Below are positions 30,591 through 38,738 of a stretch of 39,143 bases of DNA, in pieces. The stretch covers positions 1 to 39,143 of the forward strand of contig JASHPW010000024.1 in NCBI GenBank assembly GCA_030037895.1, written 5' to 3'. The translations under genes and the position numbers were made by a program. How positions within the stretch are numbered: the stretch's first letter is position 1; each line of letters starts with the position of its first letter. Below the pieces are notes generated by a model. The model searched no databases and was not told the DNA's origin. It worked only from the letters and a program-made list of their open reading frames with translations. The stretch is from Xanthobacteraceae bacterium. GTDB lineage: Bacteria; Pseudomonadota; Alphaproteobacteria; Rhizobiales; Xanthobacteraceae.

Positions 30591-31355
30591 TCAGAACGGC
30601 AGCAGAATATCCGCCGCCTGCTGACCCCAACGCTCCGTCTGAATGTTGGTGAGCGTGCCGCGGCCGCCATAGGCGAGGCGCGCCTCGGCGATTTTCGGCA
30701 ACTCGATGGTATTGTCGCTCTCGATGTCCTCGGGCCGGGCAACGCCGGCGACGATGAGCTCGCGCATTTCGGAGTTGAGCCGAACCTCCTGCTTACCCTC
30801 GATCACCATGTTGCCGTTCGGCAGAACCTGCGTCACCACCGCGGCGACGTTGGTCACCAACTGATCTTGTCGGTTGATCGTGCCGCTGCCGTTGCTCTGC
30901 GAGTTGCCGCTGGCGGTCAACAGCGAGCCGGGCAGGAACTTTTGTGCCGCCGGGGAAAGCGCCTGCGCGCCGAGGAAATTGCTGAGTTCGGTATCCTCGG
31001 TGGTGCTGCGGGTGAGCTGGGTTTGATCCTGGAATTCCGCCGTGTCGTTGATGTTGACCTTGACGGTCAATATGTCGCCGACCTGGTGCGCCCGCTGATC
31101 GTTGAAGAACGCGCGCGAACCGTTGCGCCAGAGCGAATTGGGATTGTAGGAGACCGGCTGCGGGATGGGCATCGGCATCTGCACCGGTTTGTAGCCGGGC
31201 TTGCTCGTCGGGTTGTCGATCGGCGAAAGCGGCGGCGGGTCGCCGAACGTCTTCAGCCGCTCTTGCAAGGAGGCGCAGCCGCTCAACAGCGACAGCAACG
31301 CGGCGGTGCCGAGCAGCGAGCGTGCATGTCGGAAACGCATCGTGGATTTGAACAT
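30591..31355 (-). CDS. flgH: Flagellar L-ring lipoprotein FlgH
   Basis: FlgH forms the L ring in the outer membrane. The 254-residue precursor has a lipobox (LLSLLSGC, lipidated Cys at about residue 27) and core motifs SLWRNGSRAFFNDQRAHQVG, DILTVKVNINDTAEFQDQ, NGNMVIEGKQEVRLNSEMRE and ERWGQQAADILLPF. ATG 31355 or ATG 31340 are both possible; the signal peptide fits either. It is the last gene of flgF-flgG-flgA-flgH and is separated from flgA by a tandem repeat array. Confidence 0.95.
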   Translation of the reverse strand: MFKSTMRFRHARSLLGTAALLSLLSGCASLQERLKTFGDPPPLSPIDNPTSKPGYKPVQMPMPIPQPVSYNPNSLWRNGSRAFFNDQRAHQVGDILTVKVNINDTAEFQDQTQLTRSTTEDTELSNFLGAQALSPAAQKFLPGSLLTASGNSQSNGSGTINRQDQLVTNVAAVVTQVLPNGNMVIEGKQEVRLNSEMRELIVAGVARPEDIESDNTIELPKIAEARLAYGGRGTLTNIQTERWGQQAADILLPF

Positions 31356-31359
31356 TTAC

Positions 31360-31451
31360 TTCACTCGCTGCTACTACTTCACTCGGTGCTACTACTTCAT
31401 TCGGTGCTACTACTTCATTCGGTGCTACTATACTTCACTCGGTGCTGCTTA
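31360..31451. repeat. 18-bp tandem repeat array between flgA and flgH
   Basis: Five units start at 31360, 31378, 31396, 31414 and 31434. The plus-strand unit is TTC(A/T)TTCGGTGCTACTAC-like; the fourth unit is 20 bp long and the fifth diverges at its end. The fifth unit encodes the last codons and the stop of flgA (SSTE-stop), so the array looks like a repeated copy of the flgA 3' end. It fills the gap to flgH and covers its ribosome-binding region. Confidence 0.88.
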
Positions 31452-32475
31452 CCCGGTGCTCTTGTTGCGGGTTCTCGGACTGCTGATCGGAGGAATTCGG
31501 CTGCGGTGCGTTCTCGGCGAAGCGCGTGGTGATGGCGGTCACCGTCACCCGATCGGGGCCGGATACGAAGCCGTGCACCACACGTTTGGATTCAACGTTG
31601 AGGACGCCGATCGTGTCGCCGAGCGCGCCGGAATCCTGTGCCAGGCCGCGCAGCGTCAGCGTCACCCCCGGCGCCTCGTAGACGAGGGTTACGGTGTCGC
31701 TGCGCTGCACGATCATCGGTTTCATCAGATCGGCGTCGCGCAGCGGCTGCCCCGCGCGCAACTGGCGGCGCGCAACCATCCCGACCGCCGCCTTGATGTC
31801 GGTGACGGCGGTGCCATCCGCCTTCGGCTGCCGCTCGATGCTCAGATCGGACGCTTTGAGCACCTCGCCGCGCTCGACCGGGCGCGTGAGCGTCACGGTG
31901 TCGATCGTCTCGATGGCGGTGCCGGTGAAGCGGGTCGATTGCCGGCGCAATGCCGCGCTCCCCGGCAGATCGAAGGTCACGTCGAAACGCGCCGTGCGCG
32001 GATCGTAGGTGAGCGCAAGCACCTGCAGGTCGCCGGTCACGTTCGGCTCGACTTGCAGCGTGCGTACCGCGTGGTCGAAGTTGATCATAATGTCGCGCGC
32101 CGCGCCGAAGCCGTATTGGCCTTCCAGCTCGTGCGCGATCCGGGCGGAAATCTCCGACGGGGCGATCGCGCGGCTCGCCCGCGTGACGATCACTTCCGAA
32201 AGCCCGCGGGTGTCGATGCCGATGAGCTGATGCGGCCGGATCGCCGCGACGACGAGTTCGGTCGCGACCGCGCCGCGGGTGCCGAGATCCGGCGCGCGGA
32301 AGATCGGCACGTCGGCAACCGGTCCGGCGTTCTCGACGAGATCGCCGATGCGCACGATGTCGCTGGTGACGGTGACGCTGGCGCGCAGCGCCGGCGTCGC
32401 GTTCTGCGCGCCGGCAGCGGTCGCAAACAGGGCCGCCAAGCCGAAGGCCCAGGCGCAGATGACGGAGCGGATCAT
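31435..32475 (-). CDS. flgA: P-ring assembly chaperone FlgA
   Basis: FlgA is the periplasmic chaperone for P-ring (FlgI) assembly. The 346-residue precursor has a signal peptide (CAWAFGLAALFATAAGAQ), an N-terminal DIVRIGDLVENAGPVADVPI domain and a C-terminal SAF domain (LTRPVERGEVLKASDLSIER, VGMVARRQLRAGQPLRDADL). It is longer than enterobacterial FlgA, as in other rhizobia. ATG 32475, 14 nt after the flgG stop, has AAAGG upstream; TTG 32493 is less likely. The Gln/Ser-rich tail runs into the tandem repeat array. Confidence 0.93.
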   Translation of the reverse strand: MIRSVICAWAFGLAALFATAAGAQNATPALRASVTVTSDIVRIGDLVENAGPVADVPIFRAPDLGTRGAVATELVVAAIRPHQLIGIDTRGLSEVIVTRASRAIAPSEISARIAHELEGQYGFGAARDIMINFDHAVRTLQVEPNVTGDLQVLALTYDPRTARFDVTFDLPGSAALRRQSTRFTGTAIETIDTVTLTRPVERGEVLKASDLSIERQPKADGTAVTDIKAAVGMVARRQLRAGQPLRDADLMKPMIVQRSDTVTLVYEAPGVTLTLRGLAQDSGALGDTIGVLNVESKRVVHGFVSGPDRVTVTAITTRFAENAPQPNSSDQQSENPQQEHRVSSTE

Positions 32476-32489
32476 CACATGAGCCTTTC

Positions 32490-33278
32490 TCAACGCATTA
32501 GTTGCGAGGTCGTCTGCAGCATCTCGTCGGCCGCGGTGATGACCTTGGAATTCATCTCATAGGCGCGCTGCGCCGCGATCAGGTTGGAGATTTCCGTCAC
32601 CGCCGAGACGTTCGATTGCTCGAGGCTGCCCTGCAGCAGCGTACCGGCGCCGTTGATTCCCGGCAGGCCGTCCTGCGGCTGGCCCGAAGCGGGCGTGGCG
32701 GTGAACAGGTTGTCGCCGTTCGCCTGCAGGCCGGCGTCGTTGATGAAGGTGGTGAGCGTGAGCTGGCCGAGGATGCTCGAGGTCGTGCTGCCGGGCAGCG
32801 TCACCGAAACCTGGCCCTGCTGGTTGATGGTCAATCCGGTCGAGTTCTGCGGGATGGTGATGGTCGGCTGAACGAGGTTGCCCTCGGCGGTGACGATGCG
32901 GCCCTGGTTATCCATCTGGAAGGAGCCGTCGCGCGTGTAGCTGTAGGTGCCGTCGGGCATCAGGATCTTGAACCAACCCGCGCCCTGGATGGCGACGTCA
33001 AGCGTATTGCCGGTCTGCTGCAGCGTTCCCTGCGTCATCAGCCGCGGGGTGCCGACGGTCTTCACGCCGGAGCCGAGTTCGATGCCGACCGGAAGGATAT
33101 TGCCGTTGTCGGAAGCTTGCGCACCGATGCGCTGCACGTGCTCGTAAATGAGATCCTGGAACTCGACGCGTTGGCTCTTGAAGGCGGTGGTCGTCATGTT
33201 GGCGATGTTGCCGGCGATGACCTGGACCTGGAGGTCCATGGCCGCCATTCCGGTTGCCGCAGTATCAAGCGCACGCAT
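32490..33278 (-). CDS. flgG: Distal rod protein FlgG
   Basis: FlgG forms the distal rod. The 262-residue protein starts MRALDTAATGMAAMDLQVQV and has IAGNIANMTTTAFKSQRVEF, DVAIQGAGWFKILMPDGTYS and the C-terminal EISNLIAAQRAYEMNSKVIT; length is the family norm. It is exported without a cleaved signal. It lies between flgF (18 nt upstream) and flgA in one operon. Confidence 0.97.
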   Translation of the reverse strand: MRALDTAATGMAAMDLQVQVIAGNIANMTTTAFKSQRVEFQDLIYEHVQRIGAQASDNGNILPVGIELGSGVKTVGTPRLMTQGTLQQTGNTLDVAIQGAGWFKILMPDGTYSYTRDGSFQMDNQGRIVTAEGNLVQPTITIPQNSTGLTINQQGQVSVTLPGSTTSSILGQLTLTTFINDAGLQANGDNLFTATPASGQPQDGLPGINGAGTLLQGSLEQSNVSAVTEISNLIAAQRAYEMNSKVITAADEMLQTTSQLMR

Positions 33279-33296
33279 GATGTCGCTTTCTCAACC

Positions 33297-34073
33297 TCAA
33301 TTCGATGAACTCGGCGCCTGCGCCAGTTGCTGCAGCGCGTTGCGGCGCTGGTCGCCCTGCTGCTGAATAATGTTGGCGATGTCGTTGTAGTTCTGCGTGA
33401 TCTCGATCATGCGCGCCATCTCGACGACCGCGCGCACGTTCGACTTCTCGACCGCGCCTTGCACCACGCGGGTGCTTGACGGCGCCGGAACGGGGTTGAC
33501 GCCCGCCGGCGCCATGAACGTCGAGCCGCCGTCCTTCCGCAACTTTTGCCGCTGGTCGAAGGCGACGATCTGCAATTGTCCGCGCGGCGCATCCACGGTG
33601 CTGGCGCCTTCGCGCACCGTGATGATGCCGTTGGCACTGATGTTCACGTTGTGATCGGTGACCTGGAAGGTGATCGGACCGGAATTGCCGAGCACCTGAT
33701 CGCCTTCGCTGGTGACGAGCTGGCCGGCGCTGTTGATGCTGAGCGAGCCGTTGCGGGTGTAGCGTTGGCCGCGCGGCGTCTGCACCACGAGGTAGCCGCG
33801 GCCGTCGATGGCGACGTCGAGCGGACTGCCAGTGTGCTCGATCGCGCCTTGGCTCAGATCGATCCAGGTGGCGCGGTCCTGCACGAAGTCGATGCGCCGG
33901 TCGTTGCCGGAGAACTCATTGTCGCGGGCGCCCGACATGAGGAATTCCGAAAACGCCGCGTTGTCGGCCTTGTAGCCGACGGTGTCGATGTTGGCGATGT
34001 TGTTGGCGGTGACGTCGAGTTCGTGACGAAGCGCCATCTGCCGCGACAAGCCGACGAGAAGAGCATTCTCCAT
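33297..34073 (-). CDS. flgF: Proximal rod protein FlgF
   Basis: FlgF is a proximal rod subunit. The 258-residue protein starts MENALLVGLSRQMALRHELD and has VTANNIANIDTVGYKADNAA, DVAIDGRGYLVVQTPRGQRY and the C-terminal EMARMIEITQNYNDIANIIQ. Start ATG 34073 has GGGGAG ~7 nt upstream. A sigma-54 site lies ~94 nt upstream, so flgF heads flgF-flgG-flgA-flgH. Confidence 0.96.
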   Translation of the reverse strand: MENALLVGLSRQMALRHELDVTANNIANIDTVGYKADNAAFSEFLMSGARDNEFSGNDRRIDFVQDRATWIDLSQGAIEHTGSPLDVAIDGRGYLVVQTPRGQRYTRNGSLSINSAGQLVTSEGDQVLGNSGPITFQVTDHNVNISANGIITVREGASTVDAPRGQLQIVAFDQRQKLRKDGGSTFMAPAGVNPVPAPSSTRVVQGAVEKSNVRAVVEMARMIEITQNYNDIANIIQQQGDQRRNALQQLAQAPSSSN

Positions 34074-34166
34074 CGGTACACTCCCCTGAGAGCTTGGAAG
34101 ATGCGGTCTTCCCGGCAGCTTCCGCGCGCCGCCGCCGGCTCTCCCAAGCCGCGGCAGGTCACGATC

Positions 34167-34182
34167 TGCAGAAGTCGTGCCA
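34167..34182 (-). promoter_or_regulatory. Sigma-54 promoter of flgF-flgG-flgA-flgH
   Basis: The minus strand reads TGGCACGACTTCTGCA: an exact -24 box, GG-N10-GC spacing and one mismatch in the -12 box (CTGC for TTGC). It lies 94 nt before the flgF ATG, behind an A/T-rich stretch. Confidence 0.8.
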
Positions 34183-34310
34183 ATTAAAAAAATTCCGGAA
34201 AACAGGCATTTAGGCGTTATTGCCCGGCCGCCAAAGCGGGCAGAAAAGCCCGCCATTTATGCTCCCCCCGGCAAATACTTCCTGCCGGGCGGGCCGCGAG
34301 CAAGTTTCCG

Positions 34311-34318
34311 TTAACCAT
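34311..34318 (+). promoter_or_regulatory. CtrA half-site upstream of fliL
   Basis: TTAACCAT is the known CtrA half-site; the partner at the N7 position (GCAA) matches poorly. It is 118 nt before the fliL ATG. Confidence 0.5.
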
Positions 34319-34435
34319 TCCTCCCTAGCTTCGATCGCGACGGCGCCGCGTCCGACGGCGTCGGACGGCGCTCGCGGCGTTGGTTCTGCGTTCTCTCCCG
34401 CGGCTGCGTGCGCATGTCACGCAAGCGGAGCGGTG

Positions 34436-34975
34436 ATGGCCACGAAGACCGAGGCGCGGCTCGAAGCCGAAGACGCGGAAGCCGATGGCGAAGAGGGAGA
34501 AGCTCCCGCCAAGCGGCGCTGGATCCCCTTCAAGCTGTCGCGCAAGCTCATGCTGATCGTGGGCGCCGCGCTCGTGCTTCTCGTCGGCATCGGCGGCGGC
34601 GCTTATTTCTTCCTCTTCGTCGGCCACGGCAAGGCGGCGGAGGTGGCCGCGGTCCCCCGGGTGAAGCCGCCTGCCTTCCTCGATCTGCCCGACGTCCTGG
34701 TGAATCTCTCGTCAAGCGGCAGCGAGCGCACGCAATATCTCAAGGTCAAGGTCACGCTTGAACTGCCGGACAAGGCGATGGCGGCGCAGATCCAGTCGGT
34801 CATGCCGCGCCTCTTGGACGCATTCCAGACTTATCTGCGGGAATTGCGGCCGACCGATCTCGACGGCTCGGCCGGACTCTACCGGCTCAGGGAAGAACTG
34901 ACGCGGCGCGTCAATGCCGCGATCGCGCCGAGCCGGGTCAATGCCGTGCTGTTCAAGGAAATCGTCGTCCAGTGA
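34436..34975 (+). CDS. fliL: Flagellar basal-body protein FliL
   Basis: FliL is an inner-membrane protein that surrounds the stator and supports torque. The 179-residue protein has an acidic cytosolic N-terminus, one membrane segment at ~38-60 (LMLIVGAALVLLVGIGGGAY) and a periplasmic SPFH-like domain with FLDLPDVLVNLSSSG, YLKVKVTLELPDKAMAA and AVLFKEIVVQ at the end. GGAG lies ~7 nt before ATG 34436. fliM follows after 26 nt, in one operon with DUF6468 and the MotE-like gene. Confidence 0.94.
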   Translation: MATKTEARLEAEDAEADGEEGEAPAKRRWIPFKLSRKLMLIVGAALVLLVGIGGGAYFFLFVGHGKAAEVAAVPRVKPPAFLDLPDVLVNLSSSGSERTQYLKVKVTLELPDKAMAAQIQSVMPRLLDAFQTYLRELRPTDLDGSAGLYRLREELTRRVNAAIAPSRVNAVLFKEIVVQ

Positions 34976-35001
34976 CTGATCTGAAACCAGGACGGTAGCC
35001 G

Positions 35002-36207
35002 ATGGCCAAGGAACAGATCGACCAGGACGCGCTAGCCGCCGAATGGGGCGTCGCGCTCGAAGCCGAGCAGGATGCGGCGGCGGGCGCGAGCGCGGCGGCG
35101 CCGGTTGACGCCGAACCCGGCACCGAGGCGGCGGCGCAGTGGGCGACGATGGTCGATGACGGCCAATTCATCCAGGCGGCGAAGGGCGGCGCCGAGCGCG
35201 TCCTCACCCAGGAGGAAATCGATTCGCTCCTGGGCTTCAGCCTCGCCGACGTCTCGCTCAACGATAATTCTGGCATCCGCGCCATCATCGACTCGGCGAT
35301 GGTCTCCTACGAGCGGTTGCCGATGCTGGAGATCGTCTTCGACCGGCTGGTCCGGTTGATGACCACCTCGCTGCGCAACTTCACCTCGGACAACGTCGAG
35401 GTGTCGCTCGACCGCATCACCTCGGTGCGCTTCGGCGACTATCTCAACTCGATTCCGCTGCCGGCCATCCTCGGCGTGTTCAAGGCCGAGGAATGGGAGA
35501 ATTTCGGCCTCATCACCGTCAATTCGAGCCTCATCTATTCCATCATCGACGTGCTCCTCGGCGGCCGCCGCGGCCAGACTCCGATCCGCATCGAAGGCCG
35601 CCCCTACACCACGATCGAGACCAACTTGGTCAAACGCATGATCGAGGTGGTGCTCGCCGATGCCGAGCTTGCCTTCAAGCCGCTCTCACCGGTGAAATTC
35701 AACATCGACCGCCTGGAGACCAATCCGCGCTTCGCCGCCATCTCGCGGCCGGCAAACGCGGCGATCCTGGTGCGGCTACGCATCGACATGGAGGATCGCG
35801 GCGGCACGATCGAGCTGCTTTTGCCTTACGCCACCATCGAGCCCATTCGCGACGTGCTGTTGCAGATGTTCATGGGCGAGAAATTCGGCCGCGACCCGAC
35901 CTGGGAAGGCCACCTTGCGACCGAGATCGGCCAGGCTGAAATCGCAGTCGACGCGGTACTTTACGAGGCGCCTCTGCCGTTAAAGCAAATCATGAAGCTC
36001 GACGTCGGCGACACGCTGATGCTCGAGCTCAAAGCCGACGCGCCCGTGCTGGTGCGCTGTGGCGAGGTGATGCTGACCGAAGGCCGCATGGGCCGCGTCG
36101 GCGACCGGGTCGCGGTGCGCGTCAGCAAGCCGTTACGCAAACCCAACATGACGCTCGCCATGTTCGAAGCGGCGGGCGGCGCCGGCAACCGGATGGAGGC
36201 ACAGTGA
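35002..36207 (+). CDS. fliM: Flagellar motor switch protein FliM
   Basis: FliM is the middle component of the C ring and receives CheY-P. The core is clear: SLRNFTSDNVEVSLDRITSV, GDYLNSIPLPAILGVFKAEE, GGRRGQTPIRIEGRPYTTIE and the C-terminal SpoA domain (PLPLKQIMKLDVGDTLMLEL). The EIDSLL motif that binds CheY at the extreme N-terminus in enteric FliM is here near residue 70 (VLTQEEIDSLLGF), behind an acidic/Ala-rich extension with QDALAAEWGVALE. Length 401 residues. The stop overlaps the next start by 4 nt. Confidence 0.96.
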   Translation: MAKEQIDQDALAAEWGVALEAEQDAAAGASAAAPVDAEPGTEAAAQWATMVDDGQFIQAAKGGAERVLTQEEIDSLLGFSLADVSLNDNSGIRAIIDSAMVSYERLPMLEIVFDRLVRLMTTSLRNFTSDNVEVSLDRITSVRFGDYLNSIPLPAILGVFKAEEWENFGLITVNSSLIYSIIDVLLGGRRGQTPIRIEGRPYTTIETNLVKRMIEVVLADAELAFKPLSPVKFNIDRLETNPRFAAISRPANAAILVRLRIDMEDRGGTIELLLPYATIEPIRDVLLQMFMGEKFGRDPTWEGHLATEIGQAEIAVDAVLYEAPLPLKQIMKLDVGDTLMLELKADAPVLVRCGEVMLTEGRMGRVGDRVAVRVSKPLRKPNMTLAMFEAAGGAGNRMEAQ

Positions 36208-36731
36208 CGAACGGCATTGCCATGATCATCGACGCGCTGGTCGCCGTCCTGCTCATGCTGACAATCGGTTACTGCATGCTGCTCAACCGACGGCTCAAGC
36301 TTCTCAAAGCCGACGAGCAGTTGTTGCGGGCGACGATCTCGGAACTCGTGACGGCGACCGAGATCGCCGAGCGCGCCATCGGCGGGCTCAAGCTCACGGT
36401 CGGAGAATGCGAGAGCGGCATGGCCGAGCGCCTGCGCCGCGCCGAGCGGGTTACCGTCGAGCTTGATCGCAGCATCGCGGCCGGCCAGAGCGTGCTCGAA
36501 CGTCTGTCGCAGATCGTGGCCGCCGGCGGGGGCGGCAAGGGTGCCGACGCGAACCCGGCCAGCCCGACCGGCCCAGCCGGCCCGGCACCCGCGCAGCGGC
36601 GGCAGTACGACGTGTGTCCGCCGCGCCGAAACGCGGTGAACGCGCCGCGCCACGATGCCAAAGCGCTCGCGGCAGCCGCGCAAGCGTTCGCTGAAAGGCT
36701 GCGGATGAAGGTGTACGGTTTCGCGGCATGA
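36204..36731 (+). CDS. DUF6468 membrane protein of the fliM operon
   Basis: The 175-residue protein has one N-terminal membrane helix (MIIDALVAVLLMLTIGYCML), then a long charged helix that looks like a coiled coil (LKLLKADEQLLRATISELVT, AERLRRAERVTVELDRSIAA), a Gly/Pro/Ala linker and an Arg-rich end. It matches the DUF6468 proteins found behind fliM in rhizobia; function unknown, but the position suggests a motor role. The start is GTG 36204 overlapping fliM by 4 nt; ATG 36222 is possible. The stop overlaps the next gene by 4 nt. Confidence 0.82.
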   Translation: MTNGIAMIIDALVAVLLMLTIGYCMLLNRRLKLLKADEQLLRATISELVTATEIAERAIGGLKLTVGECESGMAERLRRAERVTVELDRSIAAGQSVLERLSQIVAAGGGGKGADANPASPTGPAGPAPAQRRQYDVCPPRRNAVNAPRHDAKALAAAAQAFAERLRMKVYGFAA

Positions 36732-37696
36732 TCCGCTTCACCCGCCTCATCCGCGATCTGCGCCTTATTCCAATCGTGTTGATCGCGAGCGCTTGTCTCT
36801 TGGTCTTGAAGACGGCCGATTTCCTTCTTGACCGCGGCTATCTGACGACGGCCGATCGTGCGCGGGCGGAGGATGCCGATGCGACCGTCATTCACGCCGC
36901 GCCGGACGTGCCGCAACCGGGCGAGACGCAGCAATCCTGGGCGCAGCAGATGTTCAATTTCCCCGGTCCGAGCGGCGCGCCGCCGGCCGCTTCCGCCACG
37001 CCGCCGCTTCCCGCTATCGCATCGCTTGCCGCCGACGATCGCGACGCCGACATTACCGGCTCCATCGCGACCGACAAGACCAAGGCGAAGGGCGAAGCAG
37101 GCGCCGCTCCTGGCAAGGACGGCAAAAACGGCAAAGGTTCCCGTGACTCCAAAAAAGCCAAAGACTCGACCGCGACAGACGGCAAGGACGTCACGCCGGC
37201 AAGCGGCACGGTGATTCTGAGCAACGGTTCGCCGCTGCCTTCCGGCGCCGAGCGCACCATTCTCGAACGATTGCAGCAGCGCCGGCAGGAGCTCGATAAG
37301 CGCGCCCGGGAACTCGATATCCGCGAAGGTCTCATTCAAGCCGTCGAGAAACGCGTGGACGGCAAGCTTGCCGCAATCAAGGAGGCGCAGGCGCAGCTCG
37401 GCGCGGCGACGGAGAAGAGGGACGAGGCCGAAGCCGCCCGTTTCAAGGGCCTCGTCACCATGTACGAGAACATGAAGCCGCGCGACGCGGCAAAGATTTT
37501 CGATCACCTCGAGATCGCTGTGCTGCTCGAAGTGGCCTCGCAGATCAATCCGCGGAAAATGTCGGACATTTTGGCGCAGATGTCGCCGGAGGCGGCCGAG
37601 CGACTGACCGTGGAGCTTGCAAGCCGCGCGCAAACGGTGGCGAAGAGCGGCGCCGACGAACTGCCGAAAATCGAGGGACGGCCGACCACGCCGTGA
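36728..37696 (+). CDS. MotE-like flagellar protein
   Basis: The 322-residue protein has an N-terminal membrane/signal segment (LIPIVLIASACLLVLKTADF), a low-complexity Ala/Lys/Asp-rich linker, a coiled coil (ILERLQQRRQELDKRARELD) and a C-terminal MgtE-N-like helical domain (MYENMKPRDAAKIFDHLEIA, ISQINPRKMSDILAQMSPEA-like segment). This matches MotE-type proteins; in Sinorhizobium MotE is a periplasmic chaperone for MotC, which is also exported. Same-function assignment is inference. The ATG overlaps the preceding stop by 4 nt. Last gene of the fliL operon. Confidence 0.82.
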   Translation: MIRFTRLIRDLRLIPIVLIASACLLVLKTADFLLDRGYLTTADRARAEDADATVIHAAPDVPQPGETQQSWAQQMFNFPGPSGAPPAASATPPLPAIASLAADDRDADITGSIATDKTKAKGEAGAAPGKDGKNGKGSRDSKKAKDSTATDGKDVTPASGTVILSNGSPLPSGAERTILERLQQRRQELDKRARELDIREGLIQAVEKRVDGKLAAIKEAQAQLGAATEKRDEAEAARFKGLVTMYENMKPRDAAKIFDHLEIAVLLEVASQINPRKMSDILAQMSPEAAERLTVELASRAQTVAKSGADELPKIEGRPTTP

Positions 37697-37841
37697 GCCG
37701 CGTGCAACGCGACCTTGGTCGCGGGATCGGATCGGCCGGTCGGTTGCTCGCTCGCGGGAAAGCGGGGGAACCCGATCGGTCGTGGCGCGTTTCAATCAGC
37801 AATCGCGGGCACGCCAATCGCGCCGGCGCCAAGGGAACATC

Positions 37842-38129
37842 ATGGTCCATACCTCGACAAAGCCGACCCATTTCCACCGCGTTTTCGGCGACGCAAAAAA
37901 GCAGGCCGGCGGAGTGGCCGATGCGATGACCGACGCCGCTCAGGACGTCTACGGACAAGCCCGCGAAAGCGCCGCCGATGTCGTCGACACGGCGCGCCGG
38001 GCGGCGCGAAGGACGGCCGGCTCATTGGCGCAGGCGCTGCGCGACACAATCGAGCATCAACCGTATGTGGCAGTGGCCATCGCGCTGGGCGTGGGATGGC
38101 TGTTGGGACGAATGCACCGCCCGCTGTAA
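37842..38129 (+). CDS. DUF883 (ElaB/YqjD-like) membrane protein
   Basis: A 95-residue protein with a long amphipathic helix (AMTDAAQDVYGQARESAADV, then DTARRAARRTAGSLAQALRD) and a C-terminal membrane anchor (YVAVAIALGVGWLLGRMHR). This is the DUF883 layout of ElaB/YqjD, inner-membrane proteins that bind ribosomes in stationary phase in E. coli; a stress role here is inference. AAGGGA lies ~5 nt before ATG 37842. The ~145 nt between it and the MotE-like gene shows no gene. Confidence 0.75.
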   Translation: MVHTSTKPTHFHRVFGDAKKQAGGVADAMTDAAQDVYGQARESAADVVDTARRAARRTAGSLAQALRDTIEHQPYVAVAIALGVGWLLGRMHRPL

Positions 38130-38286
38130 TTGTGCCCCGGCGCTCCCCCAGAAATCCGTAAACATGGCCGGGTCGTGGGACAGGCACGGCCGGATGCTCT
38201 TCGACGGACATCGGCGGTTAAACGCCCTATGCCTGCGGGCTTCGCCTTGGTACTCTTTCTTCTTCCGTCTATCGAGGGAGGTTCCC

Positions 38287-38700
38287 ATGCTGTCGCGAAG
38301 AGAATTCAGTGCCTGCGCGATCTGCGCCGCGACCGGTTTTGCCGCCAGTGCGGTCGGCGCGACCGAAGCCCGGGCCGCCGGCGGGATCAAGCGAACGGTC
38401 CTGCACAAGATCGATTTCCCCGGCGACAAATACGTCACCGTCCTGGTCGCGGTTGACATCGATCCCGGCGCCACCGTAGCGCGCCATACGCATCCCGGAG
38501 TCGAGTCCGCTTATTGTCTGGAAGGCACGTTCGATCTGTCCGTGAAGGGCGAGCCGACCAGGACCGTCAAGGCGGGCGACGGGTTTCAGATTCCACCCTT
38601 TACCCCGCACAGCGCCCGCAACGGCGACAAGCCCGTGAAGTTGGCCATCACCTACGTCGTCGAGAAGGACAAGCCGCTCGCCTCGCCGGCGCCGGAATAA
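38287..38700 (+). CDS. Tat-exported cupin protein
   Basis: The 137-residue precursor carries a twin-arginine signal (SRREFSACAICAATGFAASA, cleavage near ATEARA) and a single cupin_2 domain. Metal-ligand histidines are in ARHTHPGVESAYCLEGTFDL and the second cupin motif is in GDGFQIPPFTPHSARNGD. Such proteins are small periplasmic metal-binding or dioxygenase-like proteins; the substrate is unknown. GGGAGG lies ~6 nt before ATG 38287. It converges on corA with a strong hairpin between. Confidence 0.85.
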   Translation: MLSRREFSACAICAATGFAASAVGATEARAAGGIKRTVLHKIDFPGDKYVTVLVAVDIDPGATVARHTHPGVESAYCLEGTFDLSVKGEPTRTVKAGDGFQIPPFTPHSARNGDKPVKLAITYVVEKDKPLASPAPE

Positions 38701-38738
38701 GCCGGCGACCGACCACGCCGACAAAACCGAGGTCCTCA

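Larger units (their letters stand above)
34074..34435. other. Divergent flgF / fliL intergenic region
   Basis: The 362-nt region holds the sigma-54 site of flgF and a CtrA half-site for fliL. Between them are two hairpins: GCGGGC/GCCCGC (34236-34253, loop AGAAAA) and CCCGGCA/TGCCGGG (34267-34289, 9-nt loop). These may separate the two promoters or be an operator such as an FlbD site; I cannot tell. No ORF looks real. Confidence 0.55.

Noticed and set aside
31360-31451. CRISPR-like array
   Set aside because: Units are contiguous without spacers and derive from the flgA end; it is a tandem repeat.
32475-32493. TTG start for flgA at 32493
   Set aside because: It would overlap the flgG stop and add six residues ahead of a good signal peptide; ATG 32475 with AAAGG upstream is better.
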